Positions 23,374-32,224 of a DNA stretch of 64,000 bases are shown here, piece after piece. Position numbers and translations under genes: made by a program. The stretch lies in the NCBI GenBank assembly GCA_965242565.1, contig OZ251457.1:2232001-2296000 (forward strand). The letters are read 5' to 3'. Origin of the DNA: CATQGW01 sp965242565 (lineage in GTDB: Bacteria; Chloroflexota; Dehalococcoidia; Bin125). Below the pieces are notes generated by a model that saw only the letters and a list, made by a program, of their open reading frames with translations, did not search any database and was not told where the DNA came from. Position 1 is the stretch's first letter; each line of letters opens with the position of its first letter.

Positions 23374-23904
23374 ATGAGTGAATGGGACGACGCGCGTCGG
23401 GCGGTCTGCGGAGCGATCCGCTCGGTGCCGGATTTTCCGCAGCCGGGGATTCTGTTTCGGGACATTACGCCGCTGCTGGGGTCGCCGACGGCGTTGGAGC
23501 AGGCGCTGGCATGGTATGCGGATCGCTGCGCGGAGGCGGAGGTGATTGCGGGGATTGAGGCGCGGGGGTTTATCTTTGGGGCGGCGTTGGCGGCGCGTCT
23601 GGGGCTGCCGTTCGCGCCGCTGCGGAAGCCGGGCAAGCTGCCGGCGGCGACGATCGGGCGGCGCTACGAATTGGAGTACGGGGTGGACGGTCTGGAGATG
23701 CATACGGACGCGGTGCGGGCGGGGCAGCGGGTGGCGGTGGTGGATGATGTGTTGGCGACGGGCGGGACGCTGGAGGCGGCGGTCCGTCTGTTGGACGATG
23801 CGGAGGCGGAGGTGGTGCGGATTGCGGCGCTGATCGAGTTGGTCGAGCTCAAGGGGCGCGAGCGGCTGGCGGGGCGGCCGCTCGACGTGCTGGTTCGGTT
23901 CTGA
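23374..23904 (+). CDS. apt: Adenine phosphoribosyltransferase
   Basis: The 176-residue protein has the Apt hallmarks: FPQPGILFRDITPLL, GIEARGFIFGAALA, LPFAPLRKPGKLP and the PRPP-binding VAVVDDVLATGGT near residue 125. It converts adenine and PRPP to AMP, salvaging the adenine released by the adjacent MtnP. It opens a rightward operon with mtnP 3 bp downstream. Length and motifs are normal. Confidence 0.93.
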   Translation: MSEWDDARRAVCGAIRSVPDFPQPGILFRDITPLLGSPTALEQALAWYADRCAEAEVIAGIEARGFIFGAALAARLGLPFAPLRKPGKLPAATIGRRYELEYGVDGLEMHTDAVRAGQRVAVVDDVLATGGTLEAAVRLLDDAEAEVVRIAALIELVELKGRERLAGRPLDVLVRF

Positions 23905-23907
23905 ACG

Positions 23908-24804
23908 ATGACGCAATCTCAGACATTCCCGGAGGCGTCGCTGGCGGTGATTGGGGGCTCGGGCTTCTATCAGATGCCGGGGCTGGAGTCGCTGGAGACG
24001 TGGCGGCCGGAGACGCCGTTCGGGGCGACGAGCGACGAGATCGTGATTGGGTCGCTGGCCGGCGCTGAAGGTGAGCGGCGGGCGGCGTTTCTGCCGCGGC
24101 ACGGTCGGGGGCATGTGCTGTTGCCGCACGAGATTCCGGTGCGGGCGAATATCTGGGCGCTGAAGGCGTTGGGGGTGGAGGGGATCATCGCGGTGTCGGC
24201 GGTGGGTTCGCTGCGGGAGGAGATCGCGCGGGGGGATTTGGTGACGCCGGATCAGATCATTGATCGGACGAAGGGCGATCGGGTGCGGTCGTTCTTCGAG
24301 GGAGGGATTGCGGCGCATGTGGGGTTTGCGGATCCGTTTTGCGCCGATCTGAGCGGTCGACTGGCGGATGCGGCCGATGCGCTGGGAAAACGGGTGCATC
24401 GGGGCGGGGCGTATGTGTGCATGGAGGGGCCGGCGTTCAGCACGAGGGCGGAGTCGTCGCTGCATCGGTCGTGGGGGGCGTCGATTGTGGGGATGACGGC
24501 GATTCCGGAGGCGAAGCTGGCGCGAGAGGCGGAGATCGCGTACGCGATGCTGGCGACGGCGACGGATTACGACGTGTGGCGGGAGGGTGAGGAGGATGTG
24601 ACGGCGGATGCGGTGGCGGCGGTGGTGGCGGCGAATGTGGAATCGGCGCAGGCGATCGTGGCGGAGGTAGCGCGAGGGCTGCCGGCGGGCTGGAGGTCGA
24701 CGGCGGCGGGCGCGCTGCGGGGGGCGATCATGACGGACCCTGCGCGGATTCCGGCGGAGGCGCGGGAGCGGTACGCGCTGCTGATTGAGGGGTATGTGTC
24801 GTGA
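23908..24804 (+). CDS. mtnP: S-methyl-5'-thioadenosine phosphorylase
   Basis: The 298-residue protein is a family 2 nucleoside phosphorylase of the MTAP type: IGGSGFYQMPGLE start, ERRAAFLPRHGRGH, LPHEIPVRANIWALK, VSAVGSLRE, GGAYVCMEGPAFSTRAES and GMTAIPEAKLARE. It splits methylthioadenosine into adenine and methylthioribose-1-phosphate. The adenine feeds Apt encoded just upstream. The C-terminus is about 20 residues longer than some relatives. Its end overlaps the kinase start (GTGA). Confidence 0.9.
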   Translation: MTQSQTFPEASLAVIGGSGFYQMPGLESLETWRPETPFGATSDEIVIGSLAGAEGERRAAFLPRHGRGHVLLPHEIPVRANIWALKALGVEGIIAVSAVGSLREEIARGDLVTPDQIIDRTKGDRVRSFFEGGIAAHVGFADPFCADLSGRLADAADALGKRVHRGGAYVCMEGPAFSTRAESSLHRSWGASIVGMTAIPEAKLAREAEIAYAMLATATDYDVWREGEEDVTADAVAAVVAANVESAQAIVAEVARGLPAGWRSTAAGALRGAIMTDPARIPAEARERYALLIEGYVS

Positions 24805-25730
24805 GCGTTGAGCTGGCGATTGTGGGGGTGGTGGCGTATGACGAGATTCACAGCTCGGCGGGGGATGTGTCGCATGTGCTGGGGGGTTCGTGCGTCTACG
24901 CGGCGCTGGGGGCGCGGTTTGCGTGCCGGGCTGCGCCGGTCTCGGTGGTGGGGGACGATTTCGACTGCGGGTTGCTCGCGCCGCTGCGAGAGGCGGGGAT
25001 CGGGCTGGAGGGGATTGAGCGGGCGGCGGGGCGGACGTTCCGCTGGGGCTGCCGGTACGACCGGACGGGGGATCGGCGGGAGACGCTGTACACGGAGGCG
25101 GGCGTGTATGAGTCGCAGATCGTGCGGATTCATCCGTCAGTGCTGGATGCGCCGTTTGTGTTTCTGACGGCGGGGAATCCGCGGCAGAACGAGCGGGCGC
25201 TGGAGCGTCTACGCGGTCCGCGGCTGATCGCGGTGGACACGATCGAGCGGGAGATCGAGACGCAGCGGGCGGGGCTGATGGGGATTATTCGGCGGTCGCA
25301 GCTGGTGTCGATCAATGCGCATGAGGCAGCGTTGCTGATTGGCTGGGCGGGGGATGAGGACGATGCGGCGCTGCCGGTCGCGGCGGCAGAGCGGCTGCGG
25401 GCGTTGGGGCCGGAGACGGTTGTGATCAAGCAGGGGTCGCGGGGAGTGCAGCTCTTCGAGGGAGAGCGGCGGTTGCGGGTGTCGGCGGTTGCGGGGGTTG
25501 AGGCGGTGGATCCGACGGGTGCGGGGGATACGTTTACGGCGGCGATGCTGAGCGCGATGGCGGCGGGCGAGGAGTTGGTGGAGGCGGCGCGCTGGGGCTG
25601 CGCGACGGCGTCGTTTGCGGTGGAGGCGTTCGGGATTGGGGGACTGCTGGGGGCGACGGAGGCGGGGGTGCGGGAGCGGCTGGAGGGGATCGTCGCCGAG
25701 GAGCTACCGCCAGGTGATGGGGTGGTCTGA
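24801..25730 (+). CDS. PfkB-family carbohydrate/nucleoside kinase
   Basis: The 309-residue protein has the ribokinase-fold signatures: the N-terminal GGSCVYAALGARFAC, a lid region, and the catalytic DPTGAGDTFTAAMLSA near residue 236. Placed between mtnP and ahcY it may phosphorylate a nucleoside or a sugar released in methylthioadenosine or adenosylhomocysteine turnover, for example adenosine. That assignment is inferred from context only. It starts with GTG overlapping the mtnP stop and ends overlapping the next ATG by one base. Confidence 0.8.
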   Translation: MSVELAIVGVVAYDEIHSSAGDVSHVLGGSCVYAALGARFACRAAPVSVVGDDFDCGLLAPLREAGIGLEGIERAAGRTFRWGCRYDRTGDRRETLYTEAGVYESQIVRIHPSVLDAPFVFLTAGNPRQNERALERLRGPRLIAVDTIEREIETQRAGLMGIIRRSQLVSINAHEAALLIGWAGDEDDAALPVAAAERLRALGPETVVIKQGSRGVQLFEGERRLRVSAVAGVEAVDPTGAGDTFTAAMLSAMAAGEELVEAARWGCATASFAVEAFGIGGLLGATEAGVRERLEGIVAEELPPGDGVV

Positions 25731-26620
25731 TGGCGTTATCGCTGCGGCTGGGGCAGGCGCGGGAGCGGATCGTGATTGCGCGGCGGCGGGATCCGGCGGC
25801 GCTGGCGGCGCTGCTGTATCCGCAGCGGTACGTCGCGGCGTATGCGCTGGCGCAGCTGGAGGGCGAGGGCTGGGAGCGGTCGGAGTGGTGGTCGTGCCGC
25901 ACGTCGGGCGGGGAGGCGCTGGTGTCCCACTCGCACGCGGGGCTGGGCGAGGCGACGACGCTGCTGGGCGCGCCGGAGGGGGTGCGGGAGATTCTCGGTC
26001 TGCATCCGGGGCCGCCGCGCACGTTTGCGATCTGCGAGCCGCGGCATTTGGACGCGCTGGAGACGGTACATGCGCTGCCGACCTGCCGGCGAATGCTGCG
26101 GATGCTGGCGACGGCGCGGACATTCCGTCCGTTTGAGCCGCTCGTCGGGGAAACGCTGGGGCTGACGGGGGAGCATGTGCGGACGATCAATCGTCTGTAC
26201 AGCTCGGAGGGCGGGCCGACACGGTATTCGCGGGCGCACATCGACGACGGCTGCTACTACGGGGTGGTGGAGGATGAGCGGCTGGTGGCGGTGGCGGGGA
26301 CGCACTCGATCAGCCGGGGCTACGGGATCTCGGTGCTGGGGAACGTGTTCACGCATCCGCAGCACCGGGGGTTCGGACATGGGACGGCGGCGACGAGCGC
26401 GGCGACAGCTGCGCTGCTGCGCGAAACGGCTGAGGTAGTACTGTCGGTTGACCCGCAGAATGAGCCGGCGGTGCGGGCCTATCGTCGGCTGGGCTACGTG
26501 GAGGTGGGGGCGATTGTGGAAGCGAGCGCGAGTCGGCGGGTGAGCGGGGTGCAGACGACGCTGCGGCGCTGGCTGGCGCGTCGTCGCGGGGGCGGCGCAG
26601 ACGAAATCGTGCTGCGGTGA
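25730..26620 (+). CDS. GNAT-family N-acetyltransferase
   Basis: The 296-residue protein has a C-terminal GNAT domain: VAVAGTHSIS, ISVLGNVFTHPQHRGFGHGTA (acetyl-CoA-binding loop) and NEPAVRAYRRLGYVEVG. The first 150 residues form a separate domain of unknown role. The overall layout resembles the two-domain GNAT proteins often labelled FR47-like. It lies within the SAM-recycling operon, TGATG-coupled to the kinase, but its substrate is unknown. Confidence 0.75.
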   Translation: MALSLRLGQARERIVIARRRDPAALAALLYPQRYVAAYALAQLEGEGWERSEWWSCRTSGGEALVSHSHAGLGEATTLLGAPEGVREILGLHPGPPRTFAICEPRHLDALETVHALPTCRRMLRMLATARTFRPFEPLVGETLGLTGEHVRTINRLYSSEGGPTRYSRAHIDDGCYYGVVEDERLVAVAGTHSISRGYGISVLGNVFTHPQHRGFGHGTAATSAATAALLRETAEVVLSVDPQNEPAVRAYRRLGYVEVGAIVEASASRRVSGVQTTLRRWLARRRGGGADEIVLR

Positions 26621-27900
26621 GCGGGGCGCAGGACAACAGGGGACAGGGTTCGGACATCTTCGACGCGCGGCTGGCGGACGCGGGGGAGCAGCGGATCGCG
26701 TGGGCGGCGCGGGAGATGCCGGTGATTGCGCAGATCGGGGAGCGGTTTGCGCGGGAGCGTCCGCTGGAGGGGCTGCGGATTGGGGCGTGTCTGCATGTGA
26801 CGTCGGAGACGGCGAATCTGGCGCTGGCGCTACAGGCGGGGGGAGCGGAGGTGGCGCTGTGCGCGAGCAATCCGCTCTCAACGCAGGACGAGGTGGCGGC
26901 GGCGCTGGTTGAGCGGGCGGGGATGGCGGTGTTCGCGATCAAGGGTGAGAGCAACGAGCAGTATTACGAGCACATCGGGCGGGTGCTGGATGCGGAGCCG
27001 CAGATCACGGTGGACGACGGGGCGGATCTGGTCTCGATGCTGCACAGCGAGCGGGAGGAGTTGTTGGAGGGGGTGATCGGTGGGTGCGAGGAGACGACGA
27101 CAGGGGTGATTCGGCTGCGGGCGATGGCGGCGGAGGGGGCGCTGCGGTATCCGATCATCGCGGTGAACGATGCGGCGACGAAGCACATGTTCGACAATCG
27201 GTACGGGACGGGGCAGAGCGCGCTGGACGGGGTGATTCGGGCGACGAACGTGCTGCTGGCAGGGAAGGTGGTGGTGGTGGCCGGGTACGGGTGGTGCGGT
27301 CGGGGTGTGGCGTCGCGGGCGCGGGGGCTGGGGGCGCAGGTGATTGTGACGGAGGTTGCGCCGCTGCGGGCGCTGGAGGCGGTGATGGATGGATTTCGGG
27401 TGACGACGATGTTGGAGGCGGCGGCGGAGGGCGATCTGTTCGTGACGACGACGGGGGATATCCACGTGATTGATGGGCCGCATCTGGAGCGGATGCGTTC
27501 GGGGGCGATTCTGGCGAATGCGGGGCACTTCAACCATGAGGTGAACCTGGAGGCGCTGGAGGCGATGACGGAGGAGCGGCGGGAGGCGCGCCCGTATGTG
27601 ACGGCGCACCAGACGACGGACGGTCGGGAGTTGCTGCTGCTGGCGGAGGGTCGGCTAGTGAATCTGTCGGCGGCGGAGGGTCACCCGGCGAGCGTGATGG
27701 ATATGAGTTTCGCGAACCAGGCGCTGGCGATTGAGCATCTGGCGCTGGCGGAGCCGCGGTTGACGGCGGGAGTGTGGGATGTGCCTGGGGAGATCGATGA
27801 AGCGGTGGCGGCGCTTAAGCTGGCGGCGATGGGCGTTGGGCTGGATCGTCTGACGCCGGAGCAGGAGCGCTATCTGCGCTCGTGGGATGCGGGGACATGA
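26617..27900 (+). CDS. ahcY: Adenosylhomocysteinase
   Basis: The 427-residue protein matches SAH hydrolase: LHVTSETANLALAL, CASNPLSTQDEVAAAL, ETTTGVIRLR, NDAATKHMFDNRYGTGQS and the NAD-binding VVVAGYGWCGRGVA, with ANAGHFNHEVN near the end. It splits S-adenosylhomocysteine into adenosine and homocysteine. The start is a GTG that overlaps the previous stop (GTGA). It lacks the short insertion seen in longer forms. It directly precedes metK, completing a methyl-cycle pair. Confidence 0.93.
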   Translation: MSGAQDNRGQGSDIFDARLADAGEQRIAWAAREMPVIAQIGERFARERPLEGLRIGACLHVTSETANLALALQAGGAEVALCASNPLSTQDEVAAALVERAGMAVFAIKGESNEQYYEHIGRVLDAEPQITVDDGADLVSMLHSEREELLEGVIGGCEETTTGVIRLRAMAAEGALRYPIIAVNDAATKHMFDNRYGTGQSALDGVIRATNVLLAGKVVVVAGYGWCGRGVASRARGLGAQVIVTEVAPLRALEAVMDGFRVTTMLEAAAEGDLFVTTTGDIHVIDGPHLERMRSGAILANAGHFNHEVNLEALEAMTEERREARPYVTAHQTTDGRELLLLAEGRLVNLSAAEGHPASVMDMSFANQALAIEHLALAEPRLTAGVWDVPGEIDEAVAALKLAAMGVGLDRLTPEQERYLRSWDAGT

Positions 27901-27967
27901 GCACTCGGGCGACGCATCGAGTAGGGCATCGAGTAGGGCATCGAGCAACGAGCCGGGAGGGCGGCGC

Positions 27968-29164
27968 ATGAGCAGCGGGTTTGCGGGCGATCGGTGGACT
28001 TCGGAGTCGGTGACGGAGGGTCACCCGGACAAGGTATGCGACCAGATTTCGGACGCGGTGCTGGATGCGTGCCTGGCGCAGGATCGGGATTCGCGGGTGG
28101 CGTGCGAGGCGGCGGTGTCTTCGGATTTCGTGCTGATTTTCGGGGAGATCACGACGCAGGCGGAGGTGGATTTCGACGCGCTGGCGCGTGGGGTGCTGCG
28201 GCGGATTGGCTACACGGATCCGGGGATTGGGTTCGACGCGGAGTCGTGCGAGGTGATGGTGCGGGTGAAGCAGCAGTCGCCGGACATCGCGGAGGGTCTG
28301 CGGCGGGCGGCGCGGACAGGGGATTCGGATGATCCCTACGACCTGCAGGGGGCGGGGGATCAGGGGATGATGATTGGGTTCGCGTGCGACGAGACGGAGG
28401 CGCTGATGCCGACGCCGCTGTGGCTGGCGGACGGTCTGACGCGGCGGCTGACGGCGGTGCGGAAGAATGGGTCGCTGCCGTGGCTGCGCCCGGACGGGAA
28501 GGCGCAGGTGACGGTGGAGTATGCGGAGGGCCGCCCGCACCGGGTGTCGACGGTGGTGGTGTCGACGCAGCACACGGCGGCGGTGGATCACGGGCAGATT
28601 GAGCACGCGATTCGGGACGAGGTGATCGCGCCGACGATTCCGGCGGAGCTGCTGGACGGGGAGACGGAGTATTTCATCAATCCGGCGGGGAATTTCATCG
28701 TGGGGGGGCCGGCGGCGGATGCGGGACTGACGGGGCGGAAGATCATCGTGGATACGTACGGGGGGATCGCGCGTCACGGCGGGGGGGCGTTTTCGGGGAA
28801 GGATCCGTCGAAAGTGGATCGGTCAGGCGCGTACGCGGCGCGGTGGGTGGCGAAGAACATCGTGGCGGCGGAGTTGGCGGAGCGGGCGGAGGTGCAGATT
28901 TCGTACGCGATTGGGCGGCCGGCGCCGACATCGCTGACGCTGTTGACGTTTGGGACGGAGCGGGTGGGGGAGGGGGAGTTGGGGGAGGCGGTGCGGGCGC
29001 ATTTCGATTTGCGCCCGCTGGCGATCATCGAGCGGCTGGGGCTGCTGCGTCCGATGTACGAGGCGACGGCGGCGCAGGGCCACTTTGGGCGGCCGGATTT
29101 GGCGCTGCCGTGGGAGGCGACGGGGGAGGTTGGGGCGCTGCGGGGGTTGGCGGGCTTGGGGTAG
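27968..29164 (+). CDS. metK: S-adenosylmethionine synthetase
   Basis: The 398-residue protein has all MetK signatures: TEGHPDKVCDQISDA, GAGDQGMMIGFA, INPAGNFIVGGP and GGGAFSGKDPSKVDRSGAYAAR. It makes SAM from methionine and ATP. The ATG at 27968 has GGGAGGG 7 bases upstream; an in-frame start at 27887 would overlap ahcY and add a repeat-encoded peptide. The 67-bp gap before it holds short tandem GCATCGAGTAGG units. No SAM riboswitch is visible. Confidence 0.95.
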   Translation: MSSGFAGDRWTSESVTEGHPDKVCDQISDAVLDACLAQDRDSRVACEAAVSSDFVLIFGEITTQAEVDFDALARGVLRRIGYTDPGIGFDAESCEVMVRVKQQSPDIAEGLRRAARTGDSDDPYDLQGAGDQGMMIGFACDETEALMPTPLWLADGLTRRLTAVRKNGSLPWLRPDGKAQVTVEYAEGRPHRVSTVVVSTQHTAAVDHGQIEHAIRDEVIAPTIPAELLDGETEYFINPAGNFIVGGPAADAGLTGRKIIVDTYGGIARHGGGAFSGKDPSKVDRSGAYAARWVAKNIVAAELAERAEVQISYAIGRPAPTSLTLLTFGTERVGEGELGEAVRAHFDLRPLAIIERLGLLRPMYEATAAQGHFGRPDLALPWEATGEVGALRGLAGLG

Positions 29165-29170
29165 GGCGGA

Positions 29171-30091
29171 TCAGGGCGGGGGACGCGGGAGGTCGGTAGG
29201 CGGCGGCTGGGGCGGGATGGTGTTTTCGCGGGTTTGGCGCGTTTCGCCCGGGGGCGGGCCGCCCGGTTCGGGCGGGGGTTGGTCGTCGTTGGGCTCGGTG
29301 GTTTCTCCGGGTGTCTCGCCGGGTGTTTCGCCGGGTGTTTCGTTGGGGGTTTCGTTGTGAGCGGGGTCGGGCCGTCCGGCGGGCAGCTGGGGGAGGCTGG
29401 GGTAGGCGGGGAGTCGGGGGAGCGGGTTTCTGGGTGTGAGGCGGATGGGGTTTGGACCGTGATCGGCGGGCTTGCGGGGGCGGTCGGGGGGCGGGGTTTG
29501 GGGGTCGGACTGAGGATCGGCTTTGGTAGCGAAGCCGGGCATGGGTTCGGGGGGCGCGGCGGCGGCCATGTCGAGGATGAAGTCGGGGATGGGTTCGAAG
29601 ATGGGGGGTGAGTCGCCGTCGGGCGGGTCGTCGGGGTCGGGCGGGCGGTTGAGTTGGTCGAGTTGGTCTTCGTCGCCCGGGAAGAGGCGGGTGACGGCGG
29701 CGGGCGGTTCGAAGGGTTTTTCGGGGTCGAGGCGGGAGCGGAGGGGCGCGAGTATTCCGAGGCCGCGAGCGGCGACATTGAGCGCGGCGAGTTGGACGGT
29801 TTCGGAGGCGGTGGAGACGGCGAGGTCGAGGATGCGGTCGGCGATGTATTCGAAGCCGTGGATGCGTCCGAGGGCGTAGAGGGCGGAGAGGCGGACGCGT
29901 TCGTTTTGGGCGGCGTAGGCGAGGGCGTTGAGGCCGCCGATGACCAGTTGATGCGCTTCGCGGCGGGTGCGTCTGGGGGGCGGCGGTTTGTCGGGCGGTT
30001 TGGGGTTGGCGTCGGCGACGCTGTCGGCGAGCCAGCGGAGGAAGGGGGCGTCGTGCGGGTCCGGGGCGGCTGTGAGTGCCTGGGCGGTCAT
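29171..30091 (-). CDS. Unknown protein with HEAT-like helices and long Pro/Glu-rich tail
   Basis: The 306-residue protein is not recognised. Residues 45-120 are helical, with two successive segments (ERVRLSALYALGRI and ETVQLAALNVAARGLG) that look like HEAT-type repeats. From about residue 135 the chain is Pro/Asp/Glu-rich and ends with repeated GETP units. Two helices contain DMAAAA and similar. It overlaps the gene upstream by 4 bp, so they form a unit. Its 3' end is 6 bp from the metK stop, a tight convergent arrangement. Confidence 0.5.
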   Translation of the reverse strand: MTAQALTAAPDPHDAPFLRWLADSVADANPKPPDKPPPPRRTRREAHQLVIGGLNALAYAAQNERVRLSALYALGRIHGFEYIADRILDLAVSTASETVQLAALNVAARGLGILAPLRSRLDPEKPFEPPAAVTRLFPGDEDQLDQLNRPPDPDDPPDGDSPPIFEPIPDFILDMAAAAPPEPMPGFATKADPQSDPQTPPPDRPRKPADHGPNPIRLTPRNPLPRLPAYPSLPQLPAGRPDPAHNETPNETPGETPGETPGETTEPNDDQPPPEPGGPPPGETRQTRENTIPPQPPPTDLPRPPP

Positions 30092-30489
30092 GAGTGCTGC
30101 TCGTCGGTGCGGGCGAGGGAGTCGGGGTGTCCGGGGGGCGGATCGTTGGTGAGGTAGATGGTGTTGCCGGAGGTGTCGAGGTCGGGGCGGATGTGGAGGT
30201 AGTGTTTGGGGTCGGCGCGGCGGTAGGTTTCGCCAGTGATGCGGAGGGGCGGGGTGAAGCGGAAGGCGGGGATGGGCGGCGGGGGTTGGTTGGGGTCGGG
30301 GACTGTGGGGAATTCGGCGGCGAGTGTGAGGTGGGCCTGGGCGCGGATGTTGGGGTTGGGGGCGTCGGCGGCGAGGAGCGCGAGGGCGGCGGCGTGGAGT
30401 TGGGCGGAGTTGAGGCGCGCGGGGTCGAGGTCGGGGCGTCGGTCGGCGAGCCAGTGTTGGAGGTCGTGGTCGTTGGCGGGGTGGTTCAT
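30088..30489 (-). CDS. Unknown protein, first gene of a two-gene unit
   Basis: The 133-residue protein is not recognised. The N-terminal half is helical (LQHWLADRRPDLDPARL, LHAAALALLAADAP, AQAHLTLAAEFP), the rest is Pro-rich with RITGETYRR and YLHIRPDLDTSGNTIYL. It contains no signal peptide or membrane segment. The last codons overlap the start of the HEAT-like protein. Both share a helical head and Pro-rich tail, and both sit beside the nine-copy repeat array. Confidence 0.45.
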   Translation of the reverse strand: MNHPANDHDLQHWLADRRPDLDPARLNSAQLHAAALALLAADAPNPNIRAQAHLTLAAEFPTVPDPNQPPPPIPAFRFTPPLRITGETYRRADPKHYLHIRPDLDTSGNTIYLTNDPPPGHPDSLARTDEQHS

Positions 30490-30572
30490 GGGGAGCGAGA
30501 GTATACGGACGGGTGTTCTTATGGGTAATGTGGGGTGTGTTGTGGTTTACGTGGTTGGGGGGCGCGGCGCAT

Positions 30573-31765
30573 GCGGGTTGGTCGGGGATTCGGGGCTCCG
30601 GCGCTGCGGGCGAGGTTGGGTTTGGGCCCCAGATCAAGTCTGGGGCGACGGAGGGTGGGGGATGACGGAGGGTCGGGCGGGGATGACGGGGGGCGCTGCG
30701 AATGTGGGTTGGTCGGGGGTTCGGGGCTCCGGCGCTGCGGGCGAGGTTGGGGTTGGGCCCCAGATCAAGTCTGGGGCGACGGACGGTGGGAGCGGGGATG
30801 ACGGAGGGTGGGAGCGGGAACGGCGGAGGGTGGAGGAGGTGCGTACGCGGGTTGGTCGGTGGTTCGGGGCTCCGGCGCTGCGGGCGAGGTTGGGTTTGGG
30901 CCCCAGATCAAGTCTGGGGCGACGGACGGTGGGAGCGAGAGCGACGGAGGGTGGGGGCGGGGGATGACGGGGGGCGCTGCGAATGTGGGTTGGTCGGGGG
31001 TTCGGGGCTCCGGCGCTGCGGGCGAGGTTGGGTTTGGGCCCCAGATCAAGTCTGGGGCGACGGAGGGTAGGGCGAGAGCGACGGAGGGTCAGGGTGGGGG
31101 ATGACGGGGGGCGCTGCGAATGTGGGTTGGTCGGGGATTCGGGGCTCCGGCGCTGCGGGCGAGGTTGGGTTTGGGCCCCAGATCAAGTCTGGGGCGACGG
31201 AGGGTGGGAGCGGGGATGACGGAGGGTGGGAGCGGGAACGGCGGAGGGTGGAGGAGGTGCGTACGCGGGTTGGTCGGTGGTTCGGGGTTCCGGCGCTGCG
31301 GGCGAGGTTGGGTTTGGGCCCCAGATCAAGTCTGGGGCGACGGACGGTGGGAGCGGGGATGACGGAGGGTGGGAGCGGGAACGGCGGAGGGTGGAGGAGG
31401 TGCGTACGCGGGTTGGTCGGTGGTTCGGGGCTCCGGCGCTGCGGGCGAGGTTGGGTTTGGGCCCCAGATCAAGTCTGGGGCGACGGAGGGTGGGAGCGAG
31501 AACGACGGAGGGTCGGGCGGGGATGACGGGAGGCGCTGCGAATGTGGGTTGGTCGGGGATTCGGGGCTCCGGCGCTGCGGGCAAGGTTGGGTTTGGGCCC
31601 CAGATCAAGTCTGGGGCGACAGAGGGTGGGAGCGAGAGCGACGGAGGGTCGGGCGGGGATGACGGGGCGCGCGGCGCATGCGGGTTGGTCGGGGATTCGG
31701 GGTTCCGGCGCTGCGGGCGAGGTTGGGTTTGGGCCCCAGATCAAGTCTGGGGCGACGGAGGGTGG
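30573..31765. repeat. Nine-copy tandem repeat array, 131-143 bp units
   Basis: The hairpin core CCCCAGATCAAGTCTGGGG starts at 30627, 30758, 30901, 31039, 31176, 31319, 31462, 31598 and 31734, giving periods of 131, 143, 138, 137, 143, 143, 136 and 136. Each unit also has GGTTGGTCGG, TCCGGCGCTGCGGGC and a variable G-rich tail with GACGGAGGGTGGGAGC. There is no CRISPR-like unique spacer and no credible gene. It lies downstream of rpsI, so readthrough from the ribosomal operon would transcribe it. Confidence 0.9.
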
Positions 31766-31790
31766 GGGATGGCGGGGGGTCGGGCGGGGG

Positions 31791-32198
31791 TTAGCGCTTG
31801 GTGTATTGGGGGGCTTTGCGGGCGCGCTTGAGGCCGGGCTTTTTGCGTTCTTTGGCGCGGGGGTCGCGGGTGAGCATGCCGGCCTGGCGGAGGGGGCGGC
31901 GGAGGGTTTCGTCGGAGGCGAGGAGTGCGCGGGCGATGCCGAGGCGGATGGCGCCGGCCCAGCCGGTGCGCCCGCCGCCGGCGCATTTGACCTGTGCGCT
32001 GAAGCTGTTTTGCATGCCGGTGTGGAAGAGGGGTTCTTTGATGAGGCGTCGTTGTTCGTCGCGGGAGAACCATTCTTCGGCGGGTTTGCCGTTGATGATG
32101 ATGGCGCCGTCGCCGGGGTAGAGGCGGACGCGGGCGATGGAGTTTTTGCGGCGGCCGAGGCCGTAGTAGTAATGGCCGGTGAGGGTGGGGGTGGTCAT
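31791..32198 (-). CDS. rpsI: 30S ribosomal protein S9
   Basis: The 135-residue protein has the S9 GRRKNSIARVRL start, the GGGRTGWAGAIRLGIARALL core and the basic C-terminal RDPRAKERKKPGLKRARKAPQYTKR-type tail (last residues KR) that contacts P-site tRNA. It is the final gene of the ribosomal superoperon, 26 bp after rplM. Length is typical. Confidence 0.95.
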   Translation of the reverse strand: MTTPTLTGHYYYGLGRRKNSIARVRLYPGDGAIIINGKPAEEWFSRDEQRRLIKEPLFHTGMQNSFSAQVKCAGGGRTGWAGAIRLGIARALLASDETLRRPLRQAGMLTRDPRAKERKKPGLKRARKAPQYTKR

Positions 32199-32224
32199 GG
32201 GAGGGCTCCGGTCTGTCGGTCGTG

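Noticed and set aside
27901..27967. SAM riboswitch before metK
   Set aside because: The gap is only 67 bp, holds short GCATCGAGTAGG repeats and shows none of the conserved riboswitch helices.
30573..31765. Possible CRISPR array
   Set aside because: Units are 131-143 bp, nearly the same throughout, with no short repeats and unique spacers and no cas genes.
30535..31831. Several + and minus frames in the repeat array encoding similar peptides
   Set aside because: They are translations of the DNA repeat with no start signals and no relation to known proteins.
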